Source: JBJFCE01 sp964437825 (GTDB lineage Bacteria; Bacillota; Clostridia; Lachnospirales; Lachnospiraceae). From it: a DNA stretch of 20,495 nucleotides. Numbering within the stretch: the stretch's first letter is position 1; every line of letters begins with the position of its first letter. Location of the stretch: the NCBI GenBank assembly GCA_964437825.1, contig CAYTIH010000046.1, forward strand, positions 1 to 20,495, read 5' to 3'. Below, piece by piece: positions 14,147 to 20,495 of the stretch. Under the pieces are notes generated by a model. That model saw nothing but the letters and a program-made list of their open reading frames with translations. It was not told where the DNA came from and did no database searches. The translations under genes and the position numbers were made by a program.

Positions 14147-14175
14147 ATTATATACCCCCTTGGGGTATATCACAA
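14147..14175 (-). promoter_or_regulatory. Promoter of the csoR-copA operon
   Basis: On the minus strand TTGTGA (plus-strand TCACAA 14170-14175) and a perfect TATAAT (plus-strand ATTATA 14147-14152) are separated by exactly 17 bases. The spacer is almost entirely filled by the CsoR operator. The csoR start is ~100 bases downstream. Confidence 0.8.
14150..14170. promoter_or_regulatory. CsoR operator
   Basis: A perfect inverted repeat, ATATACCCC (14150-14158), CTT, GGGGTATAT (14162-14170), matches the known CsoR site style of a TACCCC/GGGGTA core with a short spacer. It sits between the -35 and -10 boxes of the csoR promoter, so a bound repressor would block RNA polymerase. Confidence 0.88.
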
Positions 14176-14220
14176 GAGGTAATTCATTTTACAAGTCAAG
14201 TCATAGCTTTGTGCCGCTTG

Positions 14221-14244
14221 CATATTTCAGATATCTGAAATATG
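14221..14244. repeat. Perfect 24-bp palindrome, likely an operator
   Basis: The half-site CATATTTCAGAT (14221-14232) is followed at once by its exact reverse complement (14233-14244), with no spacer. It lies 24 bases before the start of the flavodoxin-like pseudogene (14269) and ~50 bases from the csoR promoter. Its symmetry suggests a dimeric repressor site; the regulator is not identifiable. Confidence 0.8.
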
Positions 14245-14268
14245 ATATCTGCAGGGAGGTACTGGAAA

Positions 14269-14784
14269 ATGGACTATTTCACCGCTGCTGAAATCGCAAA
14301 AAGCGCAATCCATGATCTGTCTGCAAAAGCAGCCACACTCAAAATTTTTCATACGCTTTTCAAAGCACTACAGATATCTTATTTGCTCTGCCGCTTTATG
14401 TGGAAAATGTTCCCGGAATTATGCTTGAATTTTTAGAAAGTCTGTCACCGAAAGCCCAGTCCGCTGCCCGGCTGTCCTTCCTAATTCAAGGCGGGTTTCA
14501 GGAGGTTTCCCAAAGTCGGTGCTGTGAAAGCTTTCTAAAGACTTTACCCAAAAAGTCAGGCTGCAAATATGGAGGGACTTTCATTCGTGGGGATATGTTC
14601 GGCATTGGACTTCTGGGAAATAAAACAGACGCAAAAATGGTAGGGCCCGGAATATTTGTCAGAGAAACAAATTCGGCAATCTGAAAAATCAGGAAGGTAC
14701 ATTCAAAAATGGTTTTTGAACAGAATTGCAAAGCATCTTGGCTGTAAAGCGAAACTAAATGCGAAACCTTATGAGGAGCTATGA
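14269..14784 (+). pseudogene. Flavodoxin-fold NAD(P)H-dependent oxidoreductase, degraded
   Basis: An ATG (14269) with AGGGAGG upstream opens a frame whose later part reads IFHTLFKALQ. After a shift near 14360-14376 the family pattern goes on in another frame: DILFALPLYVENVPGIMLEF, then LSFLIQGGF...SRCC and GCKYGGTFIRGDMFGI. That frame ends at 14684. A third piece resembling the C-terminus of the same family (WFLNRIAKHLGC, then KPYEEL) lies in the original frame and ends at 14784. The family is FMN-binding flavodoxin-like oxidoreductases of ~250 residues. The N-terminal flavin phosphate loop is missing, so the 5' part is also lost. At least two frameshifts and a truncation make it non-functional. 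Confidence 0.78.
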
Positions 14785-14801
14785 AGCTCAAAGGAGCTGA
14801 A

Positions 14802-15425
14802 TTATTTTAATATTTCAAGCTCCGGCTTTTTCCCGTTCAATACAATTCTCCATTTCATATGAAAATCCTTTTTCTTATACATATCATAAAAGCTCACAAA
14901 GAGATCCGCTGTCATAATGATCATGAGCACAATGCTGATTATGCGCATCCGGTCAGCGTCCATCTTCATAATCCATGCGAGCATGGGATAAAAGCAGTTC
15001 TCCATAAAAAAAGTAATCATAGCTGCAAACGCCATGCTCGTCGGAAGGGAGGTATACTTCGTCAGGTGGAGCGGCAGCCATAAATAATTCCAATACTCAA
15101 AACCGCAAAGCTTTTCCACAAGATTTCCAAGTATCAGTTCCGAAACGGAAACAACCATCATGGATATCATAAAATACCAAAAACATTTCTCCGCTTTCGC
15201 CATATGTAAGCTTCTTCCAAAGGGCCAATGCATATCTCCCGGCGTTCCGATCAGCAGATACATTGCGATTACCAAGCATCCATATCCAAGCAGAAACGGC
15301 ATATTCATATTGCGGTTATTAATATATCCTTTCGTCATCGCCAGCCACACATTTTCTACGATAAAACCGAGGAAAGAAATAAGCGCCGCCATCATACCAA
15401 GCGCAAAAAGATTAACCTTGATCAT
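14802..15425 (-). CDS. Polytopic membrane protein resembling the putative ABC-transporter type IV (CmpB, PF06541) family
   Basis: The ~207-residue protein has about five hydrophobic helices. The first contains SFLGFIVENVWLAMTKGYINNR, with the G/E/N-R-G pattern typical of PF06541, and a later WNYLWLPLH segment parallels the family's WDYS-type motif. I choose the start at MIKVNLFALG (15425), which has GGGAG seven bases upstream. The frame extends 22 codons further, but that region is not hydrophobic and overlaps operator-like DNA. It is transcribed divergently from the TetR gene and is probably its target. The family name is historical and no transport activity is demonstrated. The family assignment is by pattern and is moderately certain. 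Confidence 0.65.
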   Translation of the reverse strand: MIKVNLFALGMMAALISFLGFIVENVWLAMTKGYINNRNMNMPFLLGYGCLVIAMYLLIGTPGDMHWPFGRSLHMAKAEKCFWYFMISMMVVSVSELILGNLVEKLCGFEYWNYLWLPLHLTKYTSLPTSMAFAAMITFFMENCFYPMLAWIMKMDADRMRIISIVLMIIMTADLFVSFYDMYKKKDFHMKWRIVLNGKKPELEILK

Positions 15426-15493
15426 ACATTTTCTCCCGTATACGTACTTTCCGCATTGATGACCGGATGTAACGCCTGCGCGCATTGACATCG

Positions 15494-15555
15494 AACATGC
15501 CGCATGTTACATTTATCTCATCAATTCATTTGATTTGGCGTTACAAATGTAACAT
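15494..15555. promoter_or_regulatory. Palindromic operator-like region between TetR and the membrane protein gene
   Basis: Two symmetrical elements overlap here. AACATG-CCG-CATGTT (15494-15508) is a perfect 15-bp palindrome. ATGTTACATTT (15504-15514) and its exact reverse complement (15545-15555) form an 11-bp inverted repeat across 30 bases. The region lies between divergent genes, the usual place for autoregulatory TetR sites. A related half-site (AAATGTAAC) also occurs at about 16516-16524, upstream of ptsH. Confidence 0.6.
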
Positions 15556-15664
15556 CATTTCATAATAAGTGCAACCGATTAAGCATCGGAATAAACATTT
15601 TTCATTTTTTTATAACGCCGAAACAATCAGAAAATATATATTTACTTCAAAACGAGGGATGACC

Positions 15665-16225
15665 ATGACAGACGTCAAAACAGAACTTGAAAAAAGAGAT
15701 ATTCTCAGAATGTCCAATGAAGAATCCAATAAGCTGACTAGGGAGTGCCTCTGCACTGCGCTGGTATATCTGATGAATGAAAAACCCTTCGAAAAGATCA
15801 CGATTACGGAATTGGTCCGGCGTTCCGGCGTATCCCGCTCTGCTTTTTACAGAAATTATTCCACCAAGGAGGATATCGTAGCGGAATTAACAGATAATGT
15901 AATATCTGTCATAACGGACTCGCTGAAACAAATCAAGGAAACAAGAAGTCTTCACGACTGGTTTTATGAAGCGTTCCGTTATGTTCAGGAAAACGCACGC
16001 ATCTTTCATCTGCTCCTGAATGCCAATTTATTTAATCATTCCAAATCCCATACCGTATTTTCCTTGGAAACCGTATTTCCGCCCACTTCTGTGCAGGAGC
16101 ATTACCGTCTGCTGGCAACGGAAAGCGCGTTCTATGCCATTCTGACCGGCTGGTTTCACGGCGGAATGAAGGAAAGTGTGGAGTTCATGGCAGATCTTTG
16201 CACCAAGCTGTTAACGCCTTCCTAA
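15665..16225 (+). CDS. TetR/AcrR family transcriptional regulator
   Basis: The preferred start is the ATG at 15665, which has GAGGG six bases upstream; the in-frame ATG at 15659 abuts that sequence, and earlier starts would include operator-like DNA. The 186 residues fit the family size. The HTH is at about residues 44-67 (ITELVRRSGVSRSAFYRNYSTKEDI), with the conserved F-Y-R-x-Y/F of TetR recognition helices. The C-terminal ligand domain is helical and ends with a segment around WFHGGMKESVEFMADLC. It is divergent from the PF06541-like membrane protein, which it probably represses together with its own gene through the palindromes at 15494-15555. The effector is unknown. Confidence 0.9.
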   Translation: MTDVKTELEKRDILRMSNEESNKLTRECLCTALVYLMNEKPFEKITITELVRRSGVSRSAFYRNYSTKEDIVAELTDNVISVITDSLKQIKETRSLHDWFYEAFRYVQENARIFHLLLNANLFNHSKSHTVFSLETVFPPTSVQEHYRLLATESAFYAILTGWFHGGMKESVEFMADLCTKLLTPS

Positions 16226-16468
16226 ACTCCTGCTCCTAAACATTATAAAAATGCCTCTATTTCCTCTCTTACGTGCAGCGCGGTTGTCCAGATCGGAAGC
16301 TTTCACGTCTGATTGATCCAGAAACAGATCCGCACCCGGCTCCAGCCCGTTTCTGCTCATGCTGATCGCCACATTGCCAGGCGCACCGCCCGGATTTGCC
16401 ACATATGTGCGCTCCCCATCTCCCTGCGTAAAATCAATTAACATTTCTCCAATACAGATTGCGTCCAT
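16211..16468 (-). pseudogene. PfkB-family sugar kinase (fructokinase-like), N-terminal fragment
   Basis: An ATG at 16468 with AGGTGG eight bases upstream begins MDAICIGEMLIDFTQ and reaches NPGGAPGNVAISMSRNGLE (to about residue 43). This is the classic N-terminal sugar-binding strand and GGAP-N motif of PfkB kinases. After that the sequence no longer follows the family and stops at residue 85; its end overlaps the 3' end of the TetR gene. A complete kinase has ~310-320 residues including a C-terminal GAGD catalytic motif, which is absent. Most of the gene has been deleted. The intact regulatory start suggests recent loss. Confidence 0.8.
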
Positions 16469-16498
16469 TTACAGAGCCACCTTTTATCTGTGTATAAT
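16468..16498 (+). promoter_or_regulatory. Putative promoter of ptsH
   Basis: A perfect TATAAT (16493-16498) lies 67 bases before the HPr start. The best -35 candidate is TTTACA (16468-16473), with a long 19-base spacer. The same AT-rich region must also hold the start signals of the divergent kinase remnant, so the assignment is tentative. Confidence 0.4.
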
Positions 16499-16564
16499 AT
16501 TTCTTTTTTTGCACAAAATGTAACTATTCATTAGCCGCAAACCAGATCAGAAAGGAAAATCACC

Positions 16565-16822
16565 ATGAAATCATTTAAGTATATTATTACGGATGAAATC
16601 GGTATCCATGCAAGACCCGCCGGACTTTTAGTGAAAAAAGCAAAAGAATTTGCTTCCAAGACCACACTGACCAAAGGAACGAAATCCGCTGAGCTCACCA
16701 AGCTGATGGCTCTCATGGCGCTTGGCGTCAAATGCGGCGATGAAGTTACCGTTTCTGCGGAAGGCTCTGATGAGGATGCCTGCATTACCGCTCTGGAACA
16801 ATTCTTCCGGGAAACGCTCTAA
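16565..16822 (+). CDS. ptsH: HPr family phosphocarrier protein lacking the regulatory Ser46
   Basis: At 85 residues it is typical of HPr. GIHARPAGLL contains the phosphorylated His15 and Arg17, so phosphoryl transfer from enzyme I to PTS EIIA domains is expected. In Bacillus HPr the second site reads NLKSIMGVMSLG with Ser46. Here the aligned segment is ELTKLMALMALG, with Lys at position 46 and Thr at 45. HPr kinase would therefore lack its normal target, and CcpA co-repression through this protein is doubtful unless Thr45 substitutes. The gene stands alone with its own terminator, not in a ptsHI operon, so it may be a specialised or second HPr. AAAGGA precedes the ATG. Confidence 0.93.
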   Translation: MKSFKYIITDEIGIHARPAGLLVKKAKEFASKTTLTKGTKSAELTKLMALMALGVKCGDEVTVSAEGSDEDACITALEQFFRETL

Positions 16823-16863
16823 ACCATCCGCAATGATGATAACATATAATACCCGCGCAAATA

Positions 16864-16915
16864 CAAACAGGGCAGCACTGTCATTTTCTTCATGCTGCCC
16901 CGTTTGCATTTTATC
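16864..16915 (+). terminator. Rho-independent terminator of ptsH
   Basis: Fourteen-base arms (16864-16877 and 16893-16906) pair with one mismatch, and a short T-rich run (CATTTTATCC) follows. It starts 42 bases after the HPr stop. On the minus strand it could also insulate the gene ending at 16963. Confidence 0.85.
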
Positions 16916-16962
16916 CTAATACCATGGAATAGCTCCCGCAAGTATCTATGCTCCCATAATGC

Positions 16963-17859
16963 TTATTTCGGTAAAAATAAAGTGATAAAGCCTAAAATTA
17001 TAACAATCAGATCTACAATTCCGATGATAAACCCCATATTCGCCATCTTCCTTTTCGTGGAGCTGAGGCCTTTATAACTGTATGAAGTACCGACAAGTGC
17101 AAAAACAAAACCCAAATACAAATTCAAAAGACCTATCGGAATTGCCAGAAGTGAAAACACAAAGCCAACGGTTACCAAATTCTTGGTATCAACGCCTTTT
17201 ACTACAATTGATTTATTCTGCTGATACGGATTCGGATTGAAGTTATTATTACCCTGATTATAATAGCTGTTTTGATTCAGTCCCGGCTGGTCATAATATC
17301 CGTTTTGATTCATCCCGGGCTGGCCGTAATATCCGTTTTGATTCGCTCCGGGCTGGTCGTAATAGCCGTTTTGATTCATCCCGGGCTGGCCGTAATAGCC
17401 GTTTTGATTCGCTCCGGGCTGGTCATAATAGCCGTTTTGATTCATCCCGGGCTGGCCGTAATAGCCGTTTTGATTCGCTCCGGGCTGGCCGTAATAGGAA
17501 TTCATATATAGATTATCACTCGGCAGCGGCTGCTTCAACACTCTGAGCAATTCCTCAATATCATTCCTGTATGCCTGCTTTGGAATGGAACCAACGTATC
17601 CGCGCAGATCATTTTCCTTCCTGCCATAAACTCCGGGCAGCCAGGCAGTTCTGGTCCACGCTTCCAAATGAATCACTCCATTCACATAATAATACTTAAA
17701 GAAACGTGGTATGGAAACCATTCCGATTCCATCCTGATAAATCTGTTCTCCCTTCAGTGCAGCGGGCGAAAAATTATGCTTTGTGAGAAAGTCTTGCATA
17801 ATAAAATCAACAAATTCCTGCGGCTTATTTATCATTTCCTCCCTGATATAACGCGCCAT
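16963..17859 (-). CDS. Membrane protein with soluble N-terminal domain and 11-residue YYGQPG repeats
   Basis: This 298-residue protein has three parts. Residues 1-118 are a soluble alpha/beta domain (FFKYYYVNGVIHLEAWTRTAW... LRGYVGSIPKQAYRNDI). Residues ~121-202 are tandem NQNGYYGQPGM / NQNGYYDQPGA units. Residues ~225-298 hold two membrane helices joined by SYKGLSSTKRKMANMGF, in the style of DUF4190-type small membrane domains. The repeats are Tyr/Gly/Pro/Gln/Asn-rich and surely disordered, like cytoplasmic linkers in Gram-positive membrane proteins or elastic and condensate-forming segments. A strong GGAGGGAG ribosome binding site supports the start at 17859. I do not recognise a function for the N-terminal domain. 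Repeat number is likely to vary between strains. Confidence 0.85.
   Translation of the reverse strand: MARYIREEMINKPQEFVDFIMQDFLTKHNFSPAALKGEQIYQDGIGMVSIPRFFKYYYVNGVIHLEAWTRTAWLPGVYGRKENDLRGYVGSIPKQAYRNDIEELLRVLKQPLPSDNLYMNSYYGQPGANQNGYYGQPGMNQNGYYDQPGANQNGYYGQPGMNQNGYYDQPGANQNGYYGQPGMNQNGYYDQPGLNQNSYYNQGNNNFNPNPYQQNKSIVVKGVDTKNLVTVGFVFSLLAIPIGLLNLYLGFVFALVGTSYSYKGLSSTKRKMANMGFIIGIVDLIVIILGFITLFLPK
17251..17499 (-). repeat. 33-bp tandem repeats with 66-bp higher-order period
   Basis: About seven nearly identical 33-bp units encode the 11-residue YYGQPG repeat. Units alternate between a Gly/Met form (YYGQPGM) and an Asp/Ala form (YYDQPGA), so the true unit of recent duplication is 66 bp. Conservation at the DNA level, including synonymous positions, indicates recent expansion or gene conversion. 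Confidence 0.93.
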
Positions 17860-17971
17860 ATCCTTCTCCCTCCGTTTTACACCGATTTACTCCATTCTCA
17901 GGCATACCGGCAGCTGAGTTCCGATCAATGACCGGCAGCCTTCGCATGCGCTGTATTTCTATTTTCTATAA

Positions 17972-19807
17972 TCAATTCCAATCAAAAAGTGAAGTCAGCA
18001 TATGGATATACTGGTTTATAATCGTACTGTTCTCCATCTCGAAAACCTTCTTCCTTGCCCGAAGCGGCTGATCCGTGATCAAGTTGTCCACTCCCATACC
18101 AACCATACGTTCCATTGTTTTTTCGGAATTTACAGTCCACGCATATACTTTTTTGCCCTGCAGATGGATGCTCTGCACAATGGCCTGAGTAATGTAGGTA
18201 TTCTTAATACTGAAAGCATCCACATAATTTAAATCCGCAAAATATCCATAAGCCGTACCCATTACCAATACAGTATAGATATTGCTGTCATACTCCTTGA
18301 CATCCACAAGCGTACCGTAGGACATACTGGCGAGAACGCAGTCCTCGGCAAAATCATATTCGTTGATTATGTCCACAACCTGTCTGGCCAAATCCGTTTC
18401 ATGACCGTTGGGCTTCAATTCAATATTCAGTTTCACCCTGCCCCGACATGCTTCCAGCACCTCCGGCAGAGTACTGATCCGAACATCCGAAAACTCCTCT
18501 CCCATATAGCTTCCTGCATCCAGATCCTTGATCTCATCATAGGTCACTTCCCATATATTCCGGTCAACACCTGTGGTTCGAAGGAGATTAGAATCATGCA
18601 TCACTATGATCTGACCGTCCGCAGTCTGCTGAACATCCAGTTCAATCCAGTCCGTTCCGCTATCAATGGCCGATTCAAAAGCTACCATGGTATTCTCCGG
18701 ATGCTCCGCCGAATCTCCCCTATGCGCGGTAACCTCCGTAACATACGCAATTTCCATGGAATGACTGAGCGTGCCATCCGCTAAGTGATGGATATTATTG
18801 ATATTCAGGATTATAAGCACCAGAACCGCTGCCAGCATAATCAGATTTCTTTTTTTTCTGCTTATGCCCTCCAGCTGCGCTTTGTATTTGTTTTCTTCAA
18901 TCGGCTCTCCGATCGCTTCTTTATTCTGATAAAACAACAGGCAGAGAAACAACGTGGAAATCGGCACGACCAAACAGGAGAACAGTACGTGCACGGCTCC
19001 CATCATACCCTGAATAATCGAAATCATCACGGCATGGATAAATTCCATCTCCTGAAACAGGGATGAAATGCCGATAATCACCAGAATTGCCAAAGCGATG
19101 ATCAAGGAATATACCAGATAGCAGGTAATCTGCCATAGAAACAACTTCAGCAAATCCTTAAAATACACATGATAAATCAGATAATGGCTTCTCTCACATG
19201 CTTTTAAAAAATTCTTTTTTTCCAGAACATAATAGAAAACAGCATAGATATATCGGAATATGACCGCTAACAGCAAAATCAAAAACACAATCATGAACCA
19301 ATATTTTTGAAAAAATCCCTGCACCGCATTCCCGATAAACATCGGCATCTGAACACTGGTCGTATAGCCTGTCAGAAACGGAAGACATAAAAGCGGAATC
19401 AGACTCAGCAGGTAAATCAGCATGGCCATATTCTTCCAGTGAAACATACGCCCCACACATTTTAAGCTTTCCCATAACAGTGTGTAGCAGGAAACGTATT
19501 CCTTTCTTTTCGCACAATCCACACAAATAATTACTGCTGTCATATCAATCAGCACATAACAGCACAACAGAATTATAACAAGTAACAGAATCAGCAATGT
19601 ATAGGGCGAGGCCATCCATTTCTTAACCGTCGCCACCGACAGGTAATAAAGTCCCGATAAACGGATCGAGACTTCCATCAGCCAGATCAAAAGCGGTGTC
19701 AAAAGACCATAAGCAAACAGCTTATAAAAAAGCTCAAACAAAAATAAGGTTCTGAAATTATGAGACAGCAGCTTTCCGATCAGACTGAATAATTTTGTTT
19801 TCTGCAT
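17972..19807 (-). CDS. Membrane-anchored glycerophosphodiester phosphodiesterase
   Basis: Of the 611 residues, the first ~345 form a polytopic membrane domain with about seven hydrophobic segments (approximately 28-48, 70-92, 127-147, 168-195, 220-248, 260-295, 320-340), like the GPDPase membrane domain family. The C-terminal ~260 residues are a GDPD TIM barrel. It has AHRG (His362, Arg363), ENT, IELDV (Glu389, Asp391), VMHD (His404) and IELKP (Glu463, Lys465), the full metal and catalytic set, so the enzyme looks active. Expected reaction: hydrolysis of glycerophosphodiesters to glycerol 3-phosphate and alcohol, presumably at the membrane, possibly on deacylated lipids or teichoic-acid-like polymers. 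It starts 21 bases after the stop of the purine gene and is likely co-transcribed with it, with no obvious functional link. Confidence 0.92.
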   Translation of the reverse strand: MQKTKLFSLIGKLLSHNFRTLFLFELFYKLFAYGLLTPLLIWLMEVSIRLSGLYYLSVATVKKWMASPYTLLILLLVIILLCCYVLIDMTAVIICVDCAKRKEYVSCYTLLWESLKCVGRMFHWKNMAMLIYLLSLIPLLCLPFLTGYTTSVQMPMFIGNAVQGFFQKYWFMIVFLILLLAVIFRYIYAVFYYVLEKKNFLKACERSHYLIYHVYFKDLLKLFLWQITCYLVYSLIIALAILVIIGISSLFQEMEFIHAVMISIIQGMMGAVHVLFSCLVVPISTLFLCLLFYQNKEAIGEPIEENKYKAQLEGISRKKRNLIMLAAVLVLIILNINNIHHLADGTLSHSMEIAYVTEVTAHRGDSAEHPENTMVAFESAIDSGTDWIELDVQQTADGQIIVMHDSNLLRTTGVDRNIWEVTYDEIKDLDAGSYMGEEFSDVRISTLPEVLEACRGRVKLNIELKPNGHETDLARQVVDIINEYDFAEDCVLASMSYGTLVDVKEYDSNIYTVLVMGTAYGYFADLNYVDAFSIKNTYITQAIVQSIHLQGKKVYAWTVNSEKTMERMVGMGVDNLITDQPLRARKKVFEMENSTIINQYIHMLTSLFDWN

Positions 19808-19828
19808 CCTTTTGCATTCACTTCTTCC

Positions 19829-20494
19829 TTAATGATGAAATAAACGGATTCCGGTAAAGCACATTGCCATCTGATATTTATTACAGGTCTCAATGACGTT
19901 ATCGTCCCGGATAGAACCGCCCGGCTGCGCTACATACTTTACGCCGCTCTTATGCGCTCTTTCAATATTATCACCAAACGGAAAGAATGCATCCGAGCCA
20001 AGTGCTACCTCGGACATCTGACTGAGCCATGCACGTTTTTCCTCCTTGGTAAATACTTCAGGCTTTACCCGAAAGAACTTCTGCCAAGTTCCCTCCGCAA
20101 GCAGATCCTCATACTCATCACCGATATACAAATCAATGGAATTGTCTCTATCGGCCCTTCCGATCGTGTCCACGAACTGTAAGTCCATGACCTTGGGACT
20201 TTGACGCAGGAACCAATTATCCGCTTTGCTGCCCGCAAGTCTGGTGCAATGAATTCTGGACTGCTGTCCGGCGCCGATCCCGATTGCCTGACCGCCCTTG
20301 GCATAGCATACAGAATTGGACTGCGTATATTTTAATGTGATCAGCGCGATAATCAGATCGATTTTGGCGCTGTCAGGAATCTCCCGGTTCTCCGTTACGA
20401 CATTTCCCAGAAAATCCCTGTCGATTTTCAGTTCATTTCTTCCCTGCTCAAAGGTAACTCCGTATACCTGCTTATGCTCCACAGGAGCCGGTAC
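19829..20494 (-). CDS. purH: Phosphoribosylaminoimidazolecarboxamide formyltransferase (AICAR transformylase), C-terminal part
   Basis: The frame is open to the window edge; a GTG at 20482 is internal, since the codons before it (VPAP) are also open. The ~220 residues match the AICAR transformylase domain. Landmarks are KYTQSNSVCYAKGGQAIGIG, GAGQQSRIHCTRLAG, the segment SDAFFPFGDNIERA and a C-terminal QPGGSIRDDNVIETC...MAMCFTGIRLFHH. The Ser-Asn-Ser/Lys-Gly-Gly block and the FFPF region line the folate and AICAR sites. Role: formyl transfer from 10-formyl-THF to AICAR in purine synthesis. Clostridia often carry this domain as a stand-alone gene of ~390 residues separate from IMP cyclohydrolase; the window cannot decide whether this is fused or separate. 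Confidence 0.93.
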   Translation of the reverse strand, partial: VPAPVEHKQVYGVTFEQGRNELKIDRDFLGNVVTENREIPDSAKIDLIIALITLKYTQSNSVCYAKGGQAIGIGAGQQSRIHCTRLAGSKADNWFLRQSPKVMDLQFVDTIGRADRDNSIDLYIGDEYEDLLAEGTWQKFFRVKPEVFTKEEKRAWLSQMSEVALGSDAFFPFGDNIERAHKSGVKYVAQPGGSIRDDNVIETCNKYQMAMCFTGIRLFHH

Positions 20495-20495
20495 A

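Noticed and set aside
15574..15588. Small hairpin CCGAT / ATCGG upstream of the TetR gene
   Set aside because: Only five pairs with a five-base loop and no T tract; too weak to call as a terminator or operator.
17251..17499. Possible CRISPR array because of regular 33-bp repeats
   Set aside because: There are no unique spacers; units are contiguous, in frame, and encode an 11-residue protein repeat.
17272..17511. Plus-strand frame with repeated VLIHPGLAVI units
   Set aside because: It is the antisense reading of the YYGQPG repeat array; periodicity alone creates the long frame.
17860..17971. Search for a terminator between the phosphodiesterase and repeat-protein genes
   Set aside because: Short repeats of a GCTGCCGG-type word occur, but no clean stem followed by a T run.

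Overview
The window looks like a chromosomal segment of a low-to-moderate GC Firmicute of class Clostridia, most likely a gut-type Lachnospiraceae relative. The evidence is the CIRCE/HrcA-type control of clpB, a CsoR-controlled copA, AGGAGG-type ribosome binding sites, a stand-alone HPr, a two-gene SufC/SufB-like system and a J-domain/DUF5685/zinc-ribbon gene set. This placement comes from gene content and protein style only; no database was searched.

Layout. (1) Positions 1-3188 (+) are visibly more AT-rich and encode a cell-surface glycosylation cassette: the end of a GT2 polyprenyl-phosphate glycosyltransferase, a GtrA-type flippase whose reading frame is broken near its start, and a large GT-C-like membrane glycosyltransferase. 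(2) Positions 3189-3581 hold the left end of an IS110-family element: a non-coding leader with a strong hairpin, where bridge RNA is expected, and only the first ~36 codons of its transposase. (3) Positions 3624-5667 (-) are a compact, translationally coupled set: zinc-ribbon membrane protein, DUF5685 protein, J-domain protein. (4) clpB (-) follows, with a clear sigma-A promoter overlapped by a CIRCE operator and a strong terminator. (5) Positions 8521-9014 (-) are a broken FAD oxidoreductase/Rieske gene. (6) Positions 9156-10809 (+) encode a minimal SufC/SufB-like Fe-S scaffold pair. (7) Positions 10963-14175 (-) are the copper locus: csoR with its operator in the promoter spacer, then copA carrying a C-terminal CopZ-like domain with its own internal ribosome binding site. 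(8) Positions 14221-14784 (+) are a decayed flavodoxin-like gene behind a perfect 24-bp palindrome. (9) Positions 14802-16225 are a divergent pair, a PF06541-like membrane protein (-) and a TetR regulator (+), separated by palindromic operator-like DNA. (10) Next come a truncated PfkB sugar kinase (-), then ptsH/HPr (+) with a terminator. (11) Positions 16963-17859 (-) are a membrane protein with an 11-residue YYGQPG repeat array. (12) Positions 17972-20494 (-) are a membrane-anchored glycerophosphodiester phosphodiesterase downstream of the C-terminal part of AICAR transformylase.

How the genes work together. The copper genes form one autoregulated export circuit and may also yield a free copper chaperone from the 3' end of copA. 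The first three genes match the known three-component (GT2, GtrA, GT-C) glycosylation scheme, although the flippase is disrupted as read. At least five loci are broken: gtrA, the IS110 transposase, the FAD/Rieske gene, the flavodoxin-like gene and the PfkB kinase. That suggests active gene decay, or in part sequencing indels, because two of the lesions lie in simple repeats. I see no CRISPR array, tRNA or rRNA.
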